From Chrysomallon squamiferum (taxonomy: Eukaryota > Mollusca > Gastropoda > Neomphalida > Peltospiridae), in contig CM022672.1 in assembly GCA_012295275.1 (NCBI GenBank), positions 12,677,995 to 12,741,994 of the forward strand: a DNA stretch of 64,000 nucleotides, in the 5' to 3' direction. The translations under genes were made by a program, and so were the position numbers. Positions 28,750-40,950 of the stretch are shown here, piece by piece. Position 1 is the first letter of the stretch, and each line of letters starts with the position of its first letter. Under the pieces are notes generated by a model. That model saw nothing but the letters and a program-made list of their open reading frames with translations. It was not told the DNA's origin and did not search any database.

Positions 28750-30293
28750 GGTACTAGAGGATAGCATCCATCATCAATCACTGCAATGTTTGGTCATCAA
28801 AAGGCCTGTAAAAAGAAAACAGTTGGAAATTAGGCAAAATTATTATGTAATTTTTAACATGTATGATAAAAATTACCAAATGTTTTTAAAAATATTGAAA
28901 ATAAATAATGTCTGATGAATACATTTTAGCAGAATGTGTATAGAGCAGATACATCTAACTGAAGGTTACTCAGTCCATTTTGTTAATTTGTGTTACCAAG
29001 ATGCACAATCTTCCCTGTAAGAAATATTAAATATTTTGAGTACCATGCATTGAAAATACAAGTTTTTATCAAGGCAGAAAGCACTCACCTATAAACAAAC
29101 ATGTTTTTTTTAAAATATTTCTCTAAGCAAGGGCAAAGAAATGAATGTCCAATTTCTTTCACAAATCAGCTGACAAAAATTTTAAAAATATTAAAAAATA
29201 AAAAGACAAGAAATAATGAATTTTATCAATAACCAAATGTATTGTGTAATTTCTGGTTGCCGTTTTTTCAAGAAACATTCCACCACTTGCCCACTGCATA
29301 CAATTTCTTCACAAAATCTTTCATTCTGACTTTTTATTTTATTTTTCTTCTTACCTTGGTCTCCAACTCAATGAACAATTCACTCAACAATTTACTTGAA
29401 AATTGTTCAGAGTTCTAAACAAAATGGCAATACACTTTTATTTTCTTTACCAAGTTTTTTTTGTTTGTTTAAATTTTTTATACGAACCAGTATTTGTTTC
29501 CTCTCTACATTTTAAAAATAAATTATAACAATAAAACAGATAAATAATGGAAAACAGCTGTTTGTGAAGTTTTTAAACCAAGTAAAATATATAAAAAATA
29601 AATAATATAAATTAAATTAAATTAAAAAAAATATAGAAATTGTTCATATAAAATTTTAGCATCACCATATTATGCTTTTACAGTTTTCATTCAAGTAAAA
29701 TGTTCATATAATGCAAAATTTAAAAAAATTAAATGTCTGTACTTTATGTGAATATTTGGATATTATATAATGATATATCTATGTACATGTAAATGAAGCA
29801 TAAATTGCATCTTTCTAGACATTTCCTCCCATCATAAAACTTCCATTTAAGTATTCAAAAATCTGTCTGTAACACTTTAAACCAATTCAAATCAATAAAT
29901 AAATAAATAATAATAATTTTAAAAAATATATAATAAAAACATCTATAGTAAGAAAAACAATTAAAAAAATAAAATACTGAGAAATTAAAAACAAGGAAAA
30001 TATTTACAATTCATTCACCCCCAACATTTATTATGTAACATGTAAACCCATTTAATTGGAACCTGTTTTCCATGACTGCAGATAAGCCACTCAAATAAGC
30101 CTAGGTTTTGTTCATTTAAAACTGTTGAAAAGAGAAGGGAGACAATTATGACAATACGAAGAAAATTATACACATTGACACAAGTGTGTTCATTCATGCA
30201 TACTTAAACATGCATTTCCACATGTGTATTTGTATTTATGTAGATTCATACTTACAGAATCAGAGGCTTCAGTAATATAAAACGCCTGTTCAC
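28747..30293 (-). other. Three splice-bounded segments, probable PPP1R10 5' leader exons
   Basis: On the minus strand three short segments have canonical edges: 30256-30285 (or to 30293) ending in donor GTAAGT; 29355-29414 (60 bp) between acceptor TTTAG and donor GTAAGA; and 28747-28805 after acceptor TTTTTACAG. They can be read in one open frame (...FYITEASDS + NSEQFSSKLLSELF... + AF stop), but I recognise no protein family. A simpler reading is a leader: the last segment ends in ACCATG followed by donor GTACAC, and splicing it to 24811 would create the PPP1R10 start. The donor is weak, so this is tentative. Confidence 0.4.
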
Positions 30294-30300
30294 CTTCATA

Positions 30301-30767
30301 AGAATACATCAACATTATTACAAGACCAGACATGTTACACAGACAATGTAAACAAAAAATGCAAACATTAAAAGCAAGTCTGCTTACAGTACACTATTCT
30401 ATTTCATTGCCATTATCTGTTCGTACAAGTTATTCAGTTAGATTATGAGAAACAAATTACACCAATTTATTTTACTGCCAATAATAAGAACAAATTTTCT
30501 TTAAGAATTATTATCAAAAATCAGTTTTTATTATTCCTAGCTAACTTGAAACCTTAAAACTGTTGAGCAAATTGGCTTCCTGCTAATTTCGTTTGTAAGA
30601 GCAATGATCCAAAGCTTTGTCACTCTTTACACATCATTTCCCATTCCATTAGTAGTCTGCAGTGGCTATTAATGACTATTTCTTCATTCAGTAAGATGCA
30701 TATGCACAATCTCCTCCTGCTATTTCATGACTTTCTTGATGCGATGCCACAGGTTACCTTTCATATC

Positions 30768-30807
<40 letters not shown>

Positions 30808-32028
30808 GATAGATAGATAAAATTATTATGTTATAAAAGAACTATAAGACACACTGTTTTGATTAAAATTATGAGATGCTGTTAATATTCATTTGTGGTA
30901 CCCGATGTAACATAATGAATTAACACTAATTATTTATTATTATTTTGAGTGACTTTTATGTAGTGATATTTGCTAGTATTTTAATCAAAATGCTTACTAA
31001 TTTTTACTTTAATTCACAGTTCAAAAATTTGTCTGGATACGGCAATTAAACTTTAAGTTCAAGATTTTTTTTTTTTAATTAAAGATTGAATTTACTGACA
31101 AAATGATCTTTACTTAATGTTACTAAAGAAATTTTTCTCTCTTAAATTTTAATTTTGTAACTATGGATTGTAACATAACATCATTTTCATCATTGATATT
31201 ATATAAATTATTAAGAATTATATCAAATTATCAAAAAGTTTCAGATTTCTTTAACATTGTTTTTTCATTGAATCAACCAGTTTTGGGGGATTTGTTTTGA
31301 ATATTTAAATATCCTGGAAATTATACAAGATAAATATTACCAAATAAAATTTATGCTTGGGTTTAACATTAACCTTAAATAAGATGTATATAATTTTCAT
31401 TTTAATTAATATTTAAACAATTAAAAAGTGGGTAAAGAATAGTATACTTATGGGAAATTATACTTTATTAAAATAAAATACTTAATTCCGATATTTATTT
31501 ATGATGTAAAATTATTCTTTGAAGATATTTTCTTTCCTGAAAAGTACAAGTCCTGAAGTCAACAATAATCATGACAGTACTAAGTTAACTTTGCTAAACA
31601 TTTTATAGTTCATCAGTTATTTATCCTCGAATTTGTTTTCAAATAATTAATTTTTTAAATATTAAATATTTTTTTATCACTGTTAAGCTAACCCCAATAC
31701 ATTTTCCGTAAGTTTTTAACTCTATTTAAAAAAATATATGAACAAATATTTGAAACGAGAAAAAAATCTAAAAATAGCTGTCACATGATTACCTTATTTG
31801 GCAATATGATATAACCGTTAAACATGGAACGTTATGTTAACGTTTTTTCTCGAATTGCTTCATATTATAAAAATAAATTTAAAAAAAAAATAAAAATAAT
31901 AAGTTCTTTAAAACGTATTCGCTTAATCTGACAAGCCACAAATGCATACCAACCTGCTTAACAAGAAGAAACACATTCCTCTATTCACTCCCAATATGAG
32001 GGTCAATCAGTCTCCGTAAAAACAAAAA
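30301..32028. other. No gene seen; AT-rich spacer with (AG)n microsatellite
   Basis: Contains an AG dinucleotide tract (30773-30800) and otherwise unremarkable AT-rich sequence. The right end (31930-32028) could hold the first leader exon of PPP1R10, with a possible minus-strand donor GTATGC near 31955. Confidence 0.4.
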
Positions 32029-32029
32029 C

Positions 32030-32040
32030 AAAATGGCGAC
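32030..32040. promoter_or_regulatory. YY1-like AAAATGGCGAC motif
   Basis: AAAATGGCGAC on the plus strand, in the PPP1R10/MRPS18B head-to-head spacer. YY1 sites of this form (AANATGGCG) typically sit close to the transcription start. It may mark the PPP1R10 promoter. Confidence 0.4.
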
Positions 32041-32666
32041 ATGTTTAACGAAATGCAATACTTTTAATTTGCTTTATTTTGCTTACCTCACTTTTACAGT
32101 ACTGTCCAACCTGCAGCTAAGTAACACAAATATATACATCTGCCCTATACACATTCAATAATAAAAATTACTACTTTACAAAGGTTAGACCCAGACAGGC
32201 CTCACCTACATAGAAAATATTTTATAAATCACAAGACACTTACGCAGTTACTTCTGCGTACACTATTCCTTTTATAGTTTTTATCGCATATTCACTTCTT
32301 TCAGAGTACTACCATAATAATAATAATAAACTCTGATCGTTGATGATTCTTCTAGATTTGATTATTTCTTTGCCATGTTCATGTATACATGTAACATGGT
32401 GATGATGGCATTTTGTGATCAATAATTCAATGAAATTTTCATCAAATCATAAAAATGTTTGGGTTTTCGTTTACAAATAAATATATATTTTTAAAATTTG
32501 AAAAATGTCCCCTTTTACTAATCGTTTTTTTATACGTGTAAATGTACGAAATAATATGTATAAATACGGCACAAATAACCAAAATTTCGAAATTATTTTT
32601 CCAAACTGTTTTGTTCTACGAGTCAAAAGCAAATCCCTAACGATGTGGGGTTTCGCACGGTGTACT

Positions 32667-32680
32667 TGACGTCACACGTG
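32667..32680. promoter_or_regulatory. Adjacent palindromic CRE and E-box
   Basis: The full CRE palindrome TGACGTCA (32667-32674) is followed immediately by CACGTG (32675-32680), in a locally GC-richer patch of otherwise AT-rich sequence. This is typical of bZIP and bHLH targets near promoters of housekeeping genes. It lies between PPP1R10 and MRPS18B. Confidence 0.5.
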
Positions 32681-32836
32681 ACACATTTAGAATCAAAGGG
32701 GAATGGAAATTGTGTTTTAACTGCAACAAATTATGTTTATATATTACAGCACCACCTAATGTTTTGTTTTAAATATAATATTTTACTGATTTTGTTAAAA
32801 TACAAAATAAAAACATAGAGTCACTGAATTTTCTAG

Positions 32837-33019
32837 TTAATTATTTGTAACATATTTTCTAAGTTCCTTTCGATTCTCTCCGTATTGAACTATATTAATA
32901 ACATACAAGAATCTGGGCTCGTTGCCAACAAGTGGATGTTGTAGGCCATAGGCAAAAAGGTCATTATTTTGATCGGTACCCGATCTCGCTGTTGACGAGA
33001 GAGCATCGTCACTGAACAT
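32837..33019 (-). CDS. Small open frame of unknown status (60 codons)
   Basis: A minus-strand frame starting MFSDDALSSTARSGTD with balanced amino-acid composition, richer in GC than its surroundings. I recognise no family. A donor-like GTATGT inside it (after HPLVGNEPRFL) means it could instead be a first exon. Its position about 160 bp from a CRE/E-box pair makes transcription plausible. It may equally be chance. Confidence 0.15.
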   Translation of the reverse strand: MFSDDALSSTARSGTDQNNDLFAYGLQHPLVGNEPRFLYVINIVQYGENRKELRKYVTNN

Positions 33020-33130
33020 TATTAGTTTATATCTTTTATAACAAATGCTGCGGACATGAATTAGAAATTAAATGATAACGTAAAGCATTTAAAAAAAAAA
33101 AAAAAAAAAAATCCATATTTAAGACCGAAT

Positions 33131-33199
<69 letters not shown>

Positions 33200-33541
33200 T
33201 TTATTTCATACTGTTAACAAATAAAATAACGAATCGTTTTATTATGACGACACTTCGAAAATAGAACAAATTTATAAGAAAAAAAACAAAAACAAAAAAA
33301 CAACAACTCCAAAGCTACTATGTAAAACATTAATCCTCATTAGACTGAGTAAAATACAATGTCCTTGGTCTGTTATATAATAATTTTGTACATTATTTAT
33401 CAGTATCAAAAAAGAAAAGAAAAAAAAGTCGGACTCTTTTTAAAAGGATGGCATTTTTTTAAATTTATATTATTATTATTTTTTAAATATACAATTCTTT
33501 ATTAGCATCATAATCTTGAATAAACTGAAAATAATTTGGAA

Positions 33542-33582
<41 letters not shown>

Positions 33583-35525
33583 AAACGTCCACTGCAGTGT
33601 TGAATCAGGAATACTATTGTCATGGGGTAGCACCGCTATAATATGTAAGATAATAATTAATGTATAGTCATTAAAAGACACTATTTCGAATTTTGAAGGT
33701 ATATCCTTGAAAAATCCACAGTTTAACATTAAAACAGTCCTTTCTGAATGAAAAACGTTTGATAAAATGAATTGTTTTGACTGTATGTTAAATTTATTTG
33801 CAGATATGTACATTATCAGCTCACATTTCGCATTCAGTGGTGTTAACATTTATATTTTTTAATAATATGTACCAGAAACATACCTCGATAGAGACATGTA
33901 TACAAATAGCTATTATAACTTTAAGCAGGGATCCCAATTCTACAGTTGTATTAAAAATCTCACAAGCAGCTCATGTCAAACAATTTACAGCATGGAATGT
34001 AAATTCAGATATTATTTCAATTTATATTAATAAAACTAAATGTTACATATCAAATATCTAATAATAATAATAATAATAATAATAACAACAACAACAACAA
34101 CAACAACAACCATAATGATGATTATGATGATAACAACAACAACGATAATGATGATTATGATAATAAAATAATAATAACAATAGAACAGAGTTCTGTTTGT
34201 TTTTGCTTTGTAGCAAGGGATATTTCATATTCATTATTCCATAAACAGGAATGCACTTTCCGTGGGCTAACTTAGTTCTGATCGCAGGCCATTATGAAAA
34301 ACCAAGCAAAGCGAGCGCCCCGAGAGACTTGATCCTTCGCATCTCAACACTGCTGTAAAACACTTATCAATAATTTTGCATGAAATTACCAATGTTTTAA
34401 TTATGTATGTGTGTGTGCGCCTGCGTGTATGTGTGTGTGTGTGTATAAATGTCGAAAATAGAAGACATCAAATGTTCTGAATAAAATTAAAACAATCGGA
34501 CACTCAGTCGTTTTAATTAATCAATTACATGTATTTGCCTACACGTTTAATAGAGGCAGATAACAAACTAGTAAAATAATCAAAGGAAGTAATAAATTAT
34601 ACTCCCAGGCCATGCGGAAAAAAAAGAAAAGAAAATTAAGATTTTGGTTAAATAACGATCTATATATAGGCAAATGGCCTTTTGGATGCATTTTGTCAAA
34701 AAGTTTACATTCATTATTTATTTATGTTTGTTTACACCCTCCCCAAATAATAATATTCTATTACAGTAACTTTAGCAACTGCAACTGTCCAAATGGCATT
34801 CTGATTCTCAGCGGTCGAAGTCTGGGGCTATAGAGCAAGATGATTGGCTTACGGCTTTTGGTAACTTACAAAAGAGCCGATTTATTTGCTAGTGCACAAA
34901 AATATTATATCTGCAAAGTACCTTAAAAGACAGTACAAACAGTCATTAGATCATTATACAATTTTATATCCTTCTTCAGATTTAAAAAAGCACCACCAAC
35001 GACGAAACGTTCCTCATGACATTTTTTTAATTCATAGGTTAGATGGTGTAAACATGACTAAAAGATAAAATGAGAGGCGATTCTACAAATATATTATTAT
35101 ATAACTACAGTTGATATACTTGTATAGAAGTCTGAGAAATTTATGTGAATATGCAGATGGATTTTGGGTCAGAAAAAAAAATTCTTAATAATAAAAAACT
35201 AATTAAAATTAAAATTAAATCAAACTTTAAAATTCAGAAAATTCAGACTTCCTTTTATTATGATTTGATTATAATCACTTATTTTATAAATACAAAATTA
35301 TTGTGTTATTTTTTCTTGGTTATTATTATTATTAGTGTTTAAATATTGTCAATAAGATGGACATAAAAATTAGGTATTTTTAAAAGATCATCAAAATCTG
35401 CAAAATGCAGAGAAAGAGTCACAATTGTATGACGCAATGTATTCGAACTTAACCTACTTCATATGCCAATGACAAAAGGGAAGTAACTCGTCGTGTAAGG
35501 GTTAGAAGAAACGTGCTGTATAGAA
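33020..35525. repeat. Spacer rich in microsatellites upstream of MRPS18B
   Basis: Holds (CT)n at 33132-33190, (CA)n at 33546-33579, (AAT)n-(AAC)n at 34060-34110 with further GAT/AAC runs to about 34180, and GT-rich sequence at 34410-34445. No gene is visible. The last 90 bp (35440-35525) are less AT-rich and probably contain the MRPS18B core promoter (GGGAAGTAA at 35479 resembles an ETS site). Confidence 0.6.
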
Positions 35526-36559
35526 ATGGCTCTGTCAAGTGTTAATTCATGTGTCGCCTGTGTTGTTAAACGTGTCGTTTTCACTGGACAGGTATTTAAT
35601 TAATGATTAGTTGCTTATTAACTTAAATATATACTACAACTGTATAAATATGAATTACTAATAAGTGTCATGCTTATACTTTCTCTTGGTTCCAATCGGA
35701 ATAATACTACGGTTAAAAGTAATCATACTTTCATAGTCATGTATTCAACACACTTCTTGTGTTACTATTAATGTTTGTATGTGATGATGTAATAAGTCCG
35801 TACTTAAAATTTGTCTTAAGAACAACGTCAGCATAAACAACAATTTGAACAAAACAACAAGACTTATAATGATTATGATTACATAAAATTGTTTCTTTAG
35901 AAATGACCTCAGACTAACTTTCTAGTTACAACTTTAACTTAACGAAATAGAAATTCACGAATACCAATATTGAAATCATTAACAGGGAGCAGAGGGCTGG
36001 GTCATAGAGACAAAGCCATCAAAAGTTCTGGACCTCTAACAATTCTCAATCTTTTTCTCATATCCCATTATGATTATCAACCCACAATACCAATTTAATG
36101 ATATCATCAGATATATTATATGTTACTGAAAGTTGTTCAAGTACAGTGCTATCTCTGAGAATGAGACAAGTTTTGTTGCTATAATACAGGTGTGGGTTTT
36201 GTAAAATATGCAGTACATTGATTTGCTGGATACTACTATTTGGGCAGTAATCGCTTAAAAGTCATACATGCCAATGGTCGTACAGCTTAAAATAGCAAAT
36301 CCTGTCAGTTCCACTCATTTGGCATCACTGATCATATTAATCTGATTTATGCTAGATAATAATATGTGGGAAGAATGAAACAGATTACCAATAAACAAAT
36401 TATGTATATATTTATACAGTCTATTAAGTATTATGTACTTTCAGTAGAAAAGAAAATGTCAATTTTTGTTCCATAATAATAAAGCTAATCAAAATATTCT
36501 TACAATTTTATTCATATTATTTGTTTTAAACTTATTTGGATGAAAAAAATGAAATGTTA

Positions 36560-36602
<43 letters not shown>

Positions 36603-37456
36603 TGTTAGCTAACTTTAATGTATAGCAGTAGTATAGAAATGTAAATCTCTTTATTTTTTAAATTGTGCAGTCAGTGAATATAGCACGTGCAGTAAGTCAG
36701 TCAGCAGTAAAATTTTGTGAAGCTGAAGAAACAACAGAAGCAAAACCTTACAGAAAACGACCCCCTCGAATTGAAGTGGATGCCCTGACAAGCAAAAGAT
36801 ACCTCAACAGCAAAGGTGTGTTAAATATTTTATGTTCTGTTAGAGTAATTTTTTTATTATTATTTATAATCAGACTGTCAGTTTTAACATTTAACATTCA
36901 GTATTTGTGGTAAATAATTTATGAAATTTATATTTTGTTAAAATTACATTAAATATTTTTATTTATAATCAGTTTTAACATTTAATAGTAATTAATTGTG
37001 TTAAATTTTGTTAAATCAAATATTTTCAGTTATAATCAGTCTGATAGTTTTAACTTTAACATTCAGTATTATATATATAGAAAAATCGTCTCAGCAGAAT
37101 GAACTATATTCCAACAGAATAGAAACATATTGCTCATTGATTAAGATTTCTGTATTTTAGGGTAAAACTGAACTAAGCTTTATAATGTTTGTTACATAAA
37201 TAAACAATAATTCTCTGATACCAGATAAATCAAAACTTCAAATAAAAAAATAACAGTCTTTAAAAAATGTTTAAAAATTTAAAAAATTGATTAGCAGTTA
37301 TCTAAATATTTGGTACAATGCCTTGAACATCATTTGGCATTATTCTTATTCATCATTTTTGGCTGATCATCTGGTTAAATGGCAACCAAACTAATAATGA
37401 AAGGTAGCAATTATTGTTAAAACTGGTCAGAAAAATAAATGTTTAAATTGTTATTC

Positions 37457-37493
<37 letters not shown>

Positions 37494-40400
37494 TTTCTAC
37501 ATAGCTTTTGGTGAATGGCAAACAAGTTCTATCAAATTTAATTTAATAAAACTTGTTAACTTCTTTTTATTTTTTATCAGTCTTCAAAAGATATGTTATA
37601 TAACAAAGTAGAAGGTGTTGACAAATAATAATTTTAATACAGCTTGTTAATTAATTCATAGTAGCTTAATATCACAACCACTTTTAATTAACTTTTAATT
37701 AATCATTCATGAGAAAACATGTTATATAATCAAGCAGTATGTCTAAGCAGATGACACGTGAATTTTGCCTTACATTTGATTTAATACAGCTTATTAACTG
37801 ACTCCAGTCAGGACTACTTTGATTTGTTTGTTTCAGTATTCAAAGAATGTGTTAGGTAACCAAGCAGTATGTTTTGGCTGTTAATAATGTGAATTCAGAA
37901 TTAGATTATATTTAATCCTGCTCGTTAACAAACTCTTAAGAATGTTAAACCATACTATCTTTTAACTGATTATTTTTTGTATCAGTTTTCAGATAACATA
38001 TAAGTAAGTAGTAAATGAAATGTAAATTCTGCCTTCCATTGTATTTAATATAGCTTGTTAACAAACTTTAATTAGTTTAAGATCACAATCCCTTTTGATT
38101 TTTTATTAGTCTTCAAACTAAGTATTACTAAATTTTTATTGAATACAGTTTGTTAATTGACTTGTAATAGTTTAAACAAATTTTGTTTATCAGTCTTCTG
38201 ACAAGGGGTGTGTATTTTCAGAAAGCAACATTGACAGTACTTCATACCTATGCATTATGAAGTCAGTAACATGACATTGAAGTTTGGTTAATTTATGAGC
38301 CTTGTAAAAGCATAGAGTGTAAATGTGTCAAATTCTACTATTAAATAAAACATTTCTAACTTCCTGGCAGTGTATATTATCACTTCCTTCTAATCAGTTA
38401 GAGTAGTTGAGTAACAGCCTTCCTCATTCGTATACCCCATTTTTTCTTTCTTTTTCTTAATAAATGTTGTTTGAAAAATCCTTTTTGCTTAACATCTGAA
38501 AAGTATTATTAATAGATAAACAAGTTATTTAAATATTTATTCATTACTTTATGTTTAGCATATGAAGAGGCGTATGGAGATAAACCTGTATGGACGCACT
38601 ACAGACGAAATTTCAAAGGACAGCTGGCACCCAGAACACGCAAGACATGTATTGTACGGATATGTTTTTATTTTTAAACATCTTAAATATTTTATATTAT
38701 TTTGTTAAAACTGTTTTGTTTACTTTTTATTTAAATTAAACCCAAACTTCATGGTAACAAAATAACTAAATGAATGAATGAATGAAATAATGATGTTTGA
38801 AGACTTAATGGAAAACATGCTGAAATATATTTTAACAAATAGTTAAAACAGTTATATGTACAAAGTAGATAAAAGGAAATCTAGTTTGATGTCAGATAAC
38901 ATTTTAAAAACATATTTCTGGAGAGCAGCTAAATGATATACTGGAAATTAAATTCAAATATTTTATATAAAGAAGGAAAAAGAAACATATTAGAATCACA
39001 TTATTTTTGTAGTTCTTAATATATTTTTAATTTTTGTTTTAATATTACAGAGGGCAGGTGAAATAAGCACAGGAAATCCATGCCCTATCTGTCGAGATGA
39101 GTATCTGGTCATTGACTACACTGTGAGTATGACAAAATAAAAATATAAGCTAAAAATTATTTAAAAAGAAACTGAGAAATCTGTAAAATCAGTACTGTTC
39201 AGACCAGTGAAATAAGGTATTGGAATTATGAAGGAGAATGCTCCCACTAATTAAATGGATAATGAATTTGATTAAATAAGTTAATGAATTCACTGGTGAG
39301 TCCAAGACGAGTGTACATTTATTTTGATTAAATAAATTGGTGAAATTGTTGGACATGTGACAGTTTTTTTGGGGGAATGTAAGAATGTAGTAGTGCATAT
39401 TTAAAAAAAAGAAAAGATTCTGGATGTTAAATAACAGATTTATATCACTGTTAATGTTAGAAATCTTCTTAAGTAATTTCACATGCAATACCTTGTATGG
39501 ATTCAAAACCTTTAATTTTTTGTGTCTAATTCAAGAATGTAAATGAAAATTATTTTAAGACTGAATTAACATTTCTTGTAATCATAAAACAATAATGTTT
39601 TCTCACATGCTAAATTACAAGTTTAACCCCTATAGAGCCAATGGATGATTGCATTATTATTTCATACAAAGCTTATTTAAAAAATGTATTTGGTCGAAGA
39701 TGTCGTTGAACTATGAAATTGTATAAACAACAATAAAAGTTTCAGGAACATGCTTTACACTGCACCCTTTATGAATATAGCTACATATATAGTAAAATAC
39801 CCTGTTTAATGAGGTAAAGAAATTATTTTTAATTTGAAAGTTTTTGATTTTTCAGAATACTAAGTTACTAGCACAGTTTCTTTCTCCGCACACGGGTGAG
39901 GTTCTTGGCACACAAAAGACAGGACTCTGTCAAAAGCAGCACAAGAAACTTCTCATTGAAATAATGAAGGCAAGACATCATGGTAAGTATCTGTACTACT
40001 AAAATAAAGTACGAAATCTGATATTATTGGGGAAATAAATAACAGAAACAGTGAAAGAAATGCAACATAAATCGTTAATGTTGAGAATGATTTGGATTTT
40101 AAATAACAAAATGTAGCGCCCAACTTTTACCTTCATTTCTACTAATGCAAACTATCCTCATTTGAAATTTAGAGTTTTAAATTTAAAAACATTATTTGCA
40201 CAGTTGCTTAGTTTAAAATCAGAGCACTTGCCAGAATTGATAGGTTGCAGGATTAAGTGTGACTAACAGGCTATTTATGAGGGTAATTCAACAATGATTT
40301 TAAGATTTTATTAAACAAATGTAATACTACAAATGAAATTGGGGTAGTTGGGGATGTTGAGTTATGTACAGTGTTGTATTCCATACTAATTTCATTTCAG

Positions 40401-40800
40401 TAGCTTGTGTGGTTGCAAAGTTATGTGTAGTTGAATAATTATAATCACAGAATTTTTCTGTGCAAATTTGGTTAACTCATGGTTCTGGAAAGTCCTTCAA
40501 AAATATCTTTAGCTTTATAAATTATACTTTTATTTTTATTTTAATTTTCTATTTTTTATCTAGGTTGTAACAAAGTATTTAGGTAGCTGTTTCCATCAAA
40601 ATCTTAATACTACATGCTTTTTGGTGCTAGTTTGGAAGTCAGTTTTATGAATTTATCAATTTTATTAATTCATATGGATATATTTACATCCAGAATTTTT
40701 TTTTTTTTACCTTCCAGGTTTAATAGATGACAATGTACCATTTCGTGAATACGATTACAGTGAATATTTGGATCAATCACGCTCTAAATCATCAGCTTAA
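35526..40800 (+). CDS. MRPS18B: Mitochondrial ribosomal protein S18b (mS40 family)
   Basis: Small-subunit mitoribosomal protein. Exons are 35526-35591, 36671-36815, 38559-38653, 39051-39122, 39856-39982 and 40718-40800: 588 nt, 195 residues. Signatures shared with human S18b are [55 protein letters not shown] and [11 protein letters not shown]. The Cys in RTRKTCI and those in NPCPICRD and GLCQKQH match the family pattern. The N-terminus ([16 protein letters not shown]) is basic and lacks acidic residues, as expected of a mitochondrial targeting sequence. The protein is shorter than human S18b (258) because it stops soon after the conserved core ([14 protein letters not shown]) and lacks the long C-terminal extension. 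It is head-to-head with PPP1R10. Confidence 0.95.
36558..36603. repeat. (GT)n microsatellite
   Basis: TG dinucleotide run just before the acceptor of MRPS18B exon 2, in the polypyrimidine-side region of intron 1. Confidence 0.9.
36816..38220 (+). repeat. Diverged tandem duplications filling MRPS18B intron 2
   Basis: Two families are visible. From the donor to about 37075 there are three copies of a block ending TTATAATCAG...AGTTTTAACATTTAACATTCAG. From 37540 to about 38200 six copies of a roughly 90-145 bp unit share GCTTGTTAA (37552, 37642, 37789, 37919, 38053, 38148) with TTTTATTAGTCTTCAAA-like ends. An (ATT)n tract lies at 37460-37493. Confidence 0.7.
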
Positions 40801-40875
40801 CATTTACTTGAGTATAGGAAGAAGAACCAGACTGTGCAGTTTCTCATTATAGTGACGTGTACTAAAACCTTGATT

Positions 40876-40881
40876 AATAAA
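40876..40881 (+). terminator. MRPS18B polyadenylation signal
   Basis: AATAAA 75 bp after the stop; a second AATAAA lies at 40945-40950. Confidence 0.55.
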
Positions 40882-40950
40882 CTATTCAGCCTTTTTTAAA
40901 CAGTGTTGAATAATGTGAATAAGTTAAAAATGCTAGCTTTTTTCAATAAA

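Noticed and set aside
32038-32170. Plus-strand frame starting at ATGGCGACATG
   Set aside because: Only about 36 codons, no recognisable family, and the ATG is part of the YY1-like motif.
33508-33849. 113-codon minus-strand frame with a Val-Cys repeat
   Set aside because: The C-terminal half is the (CA)n microsatellite translated, and the rest has no family resemblance or splice support.
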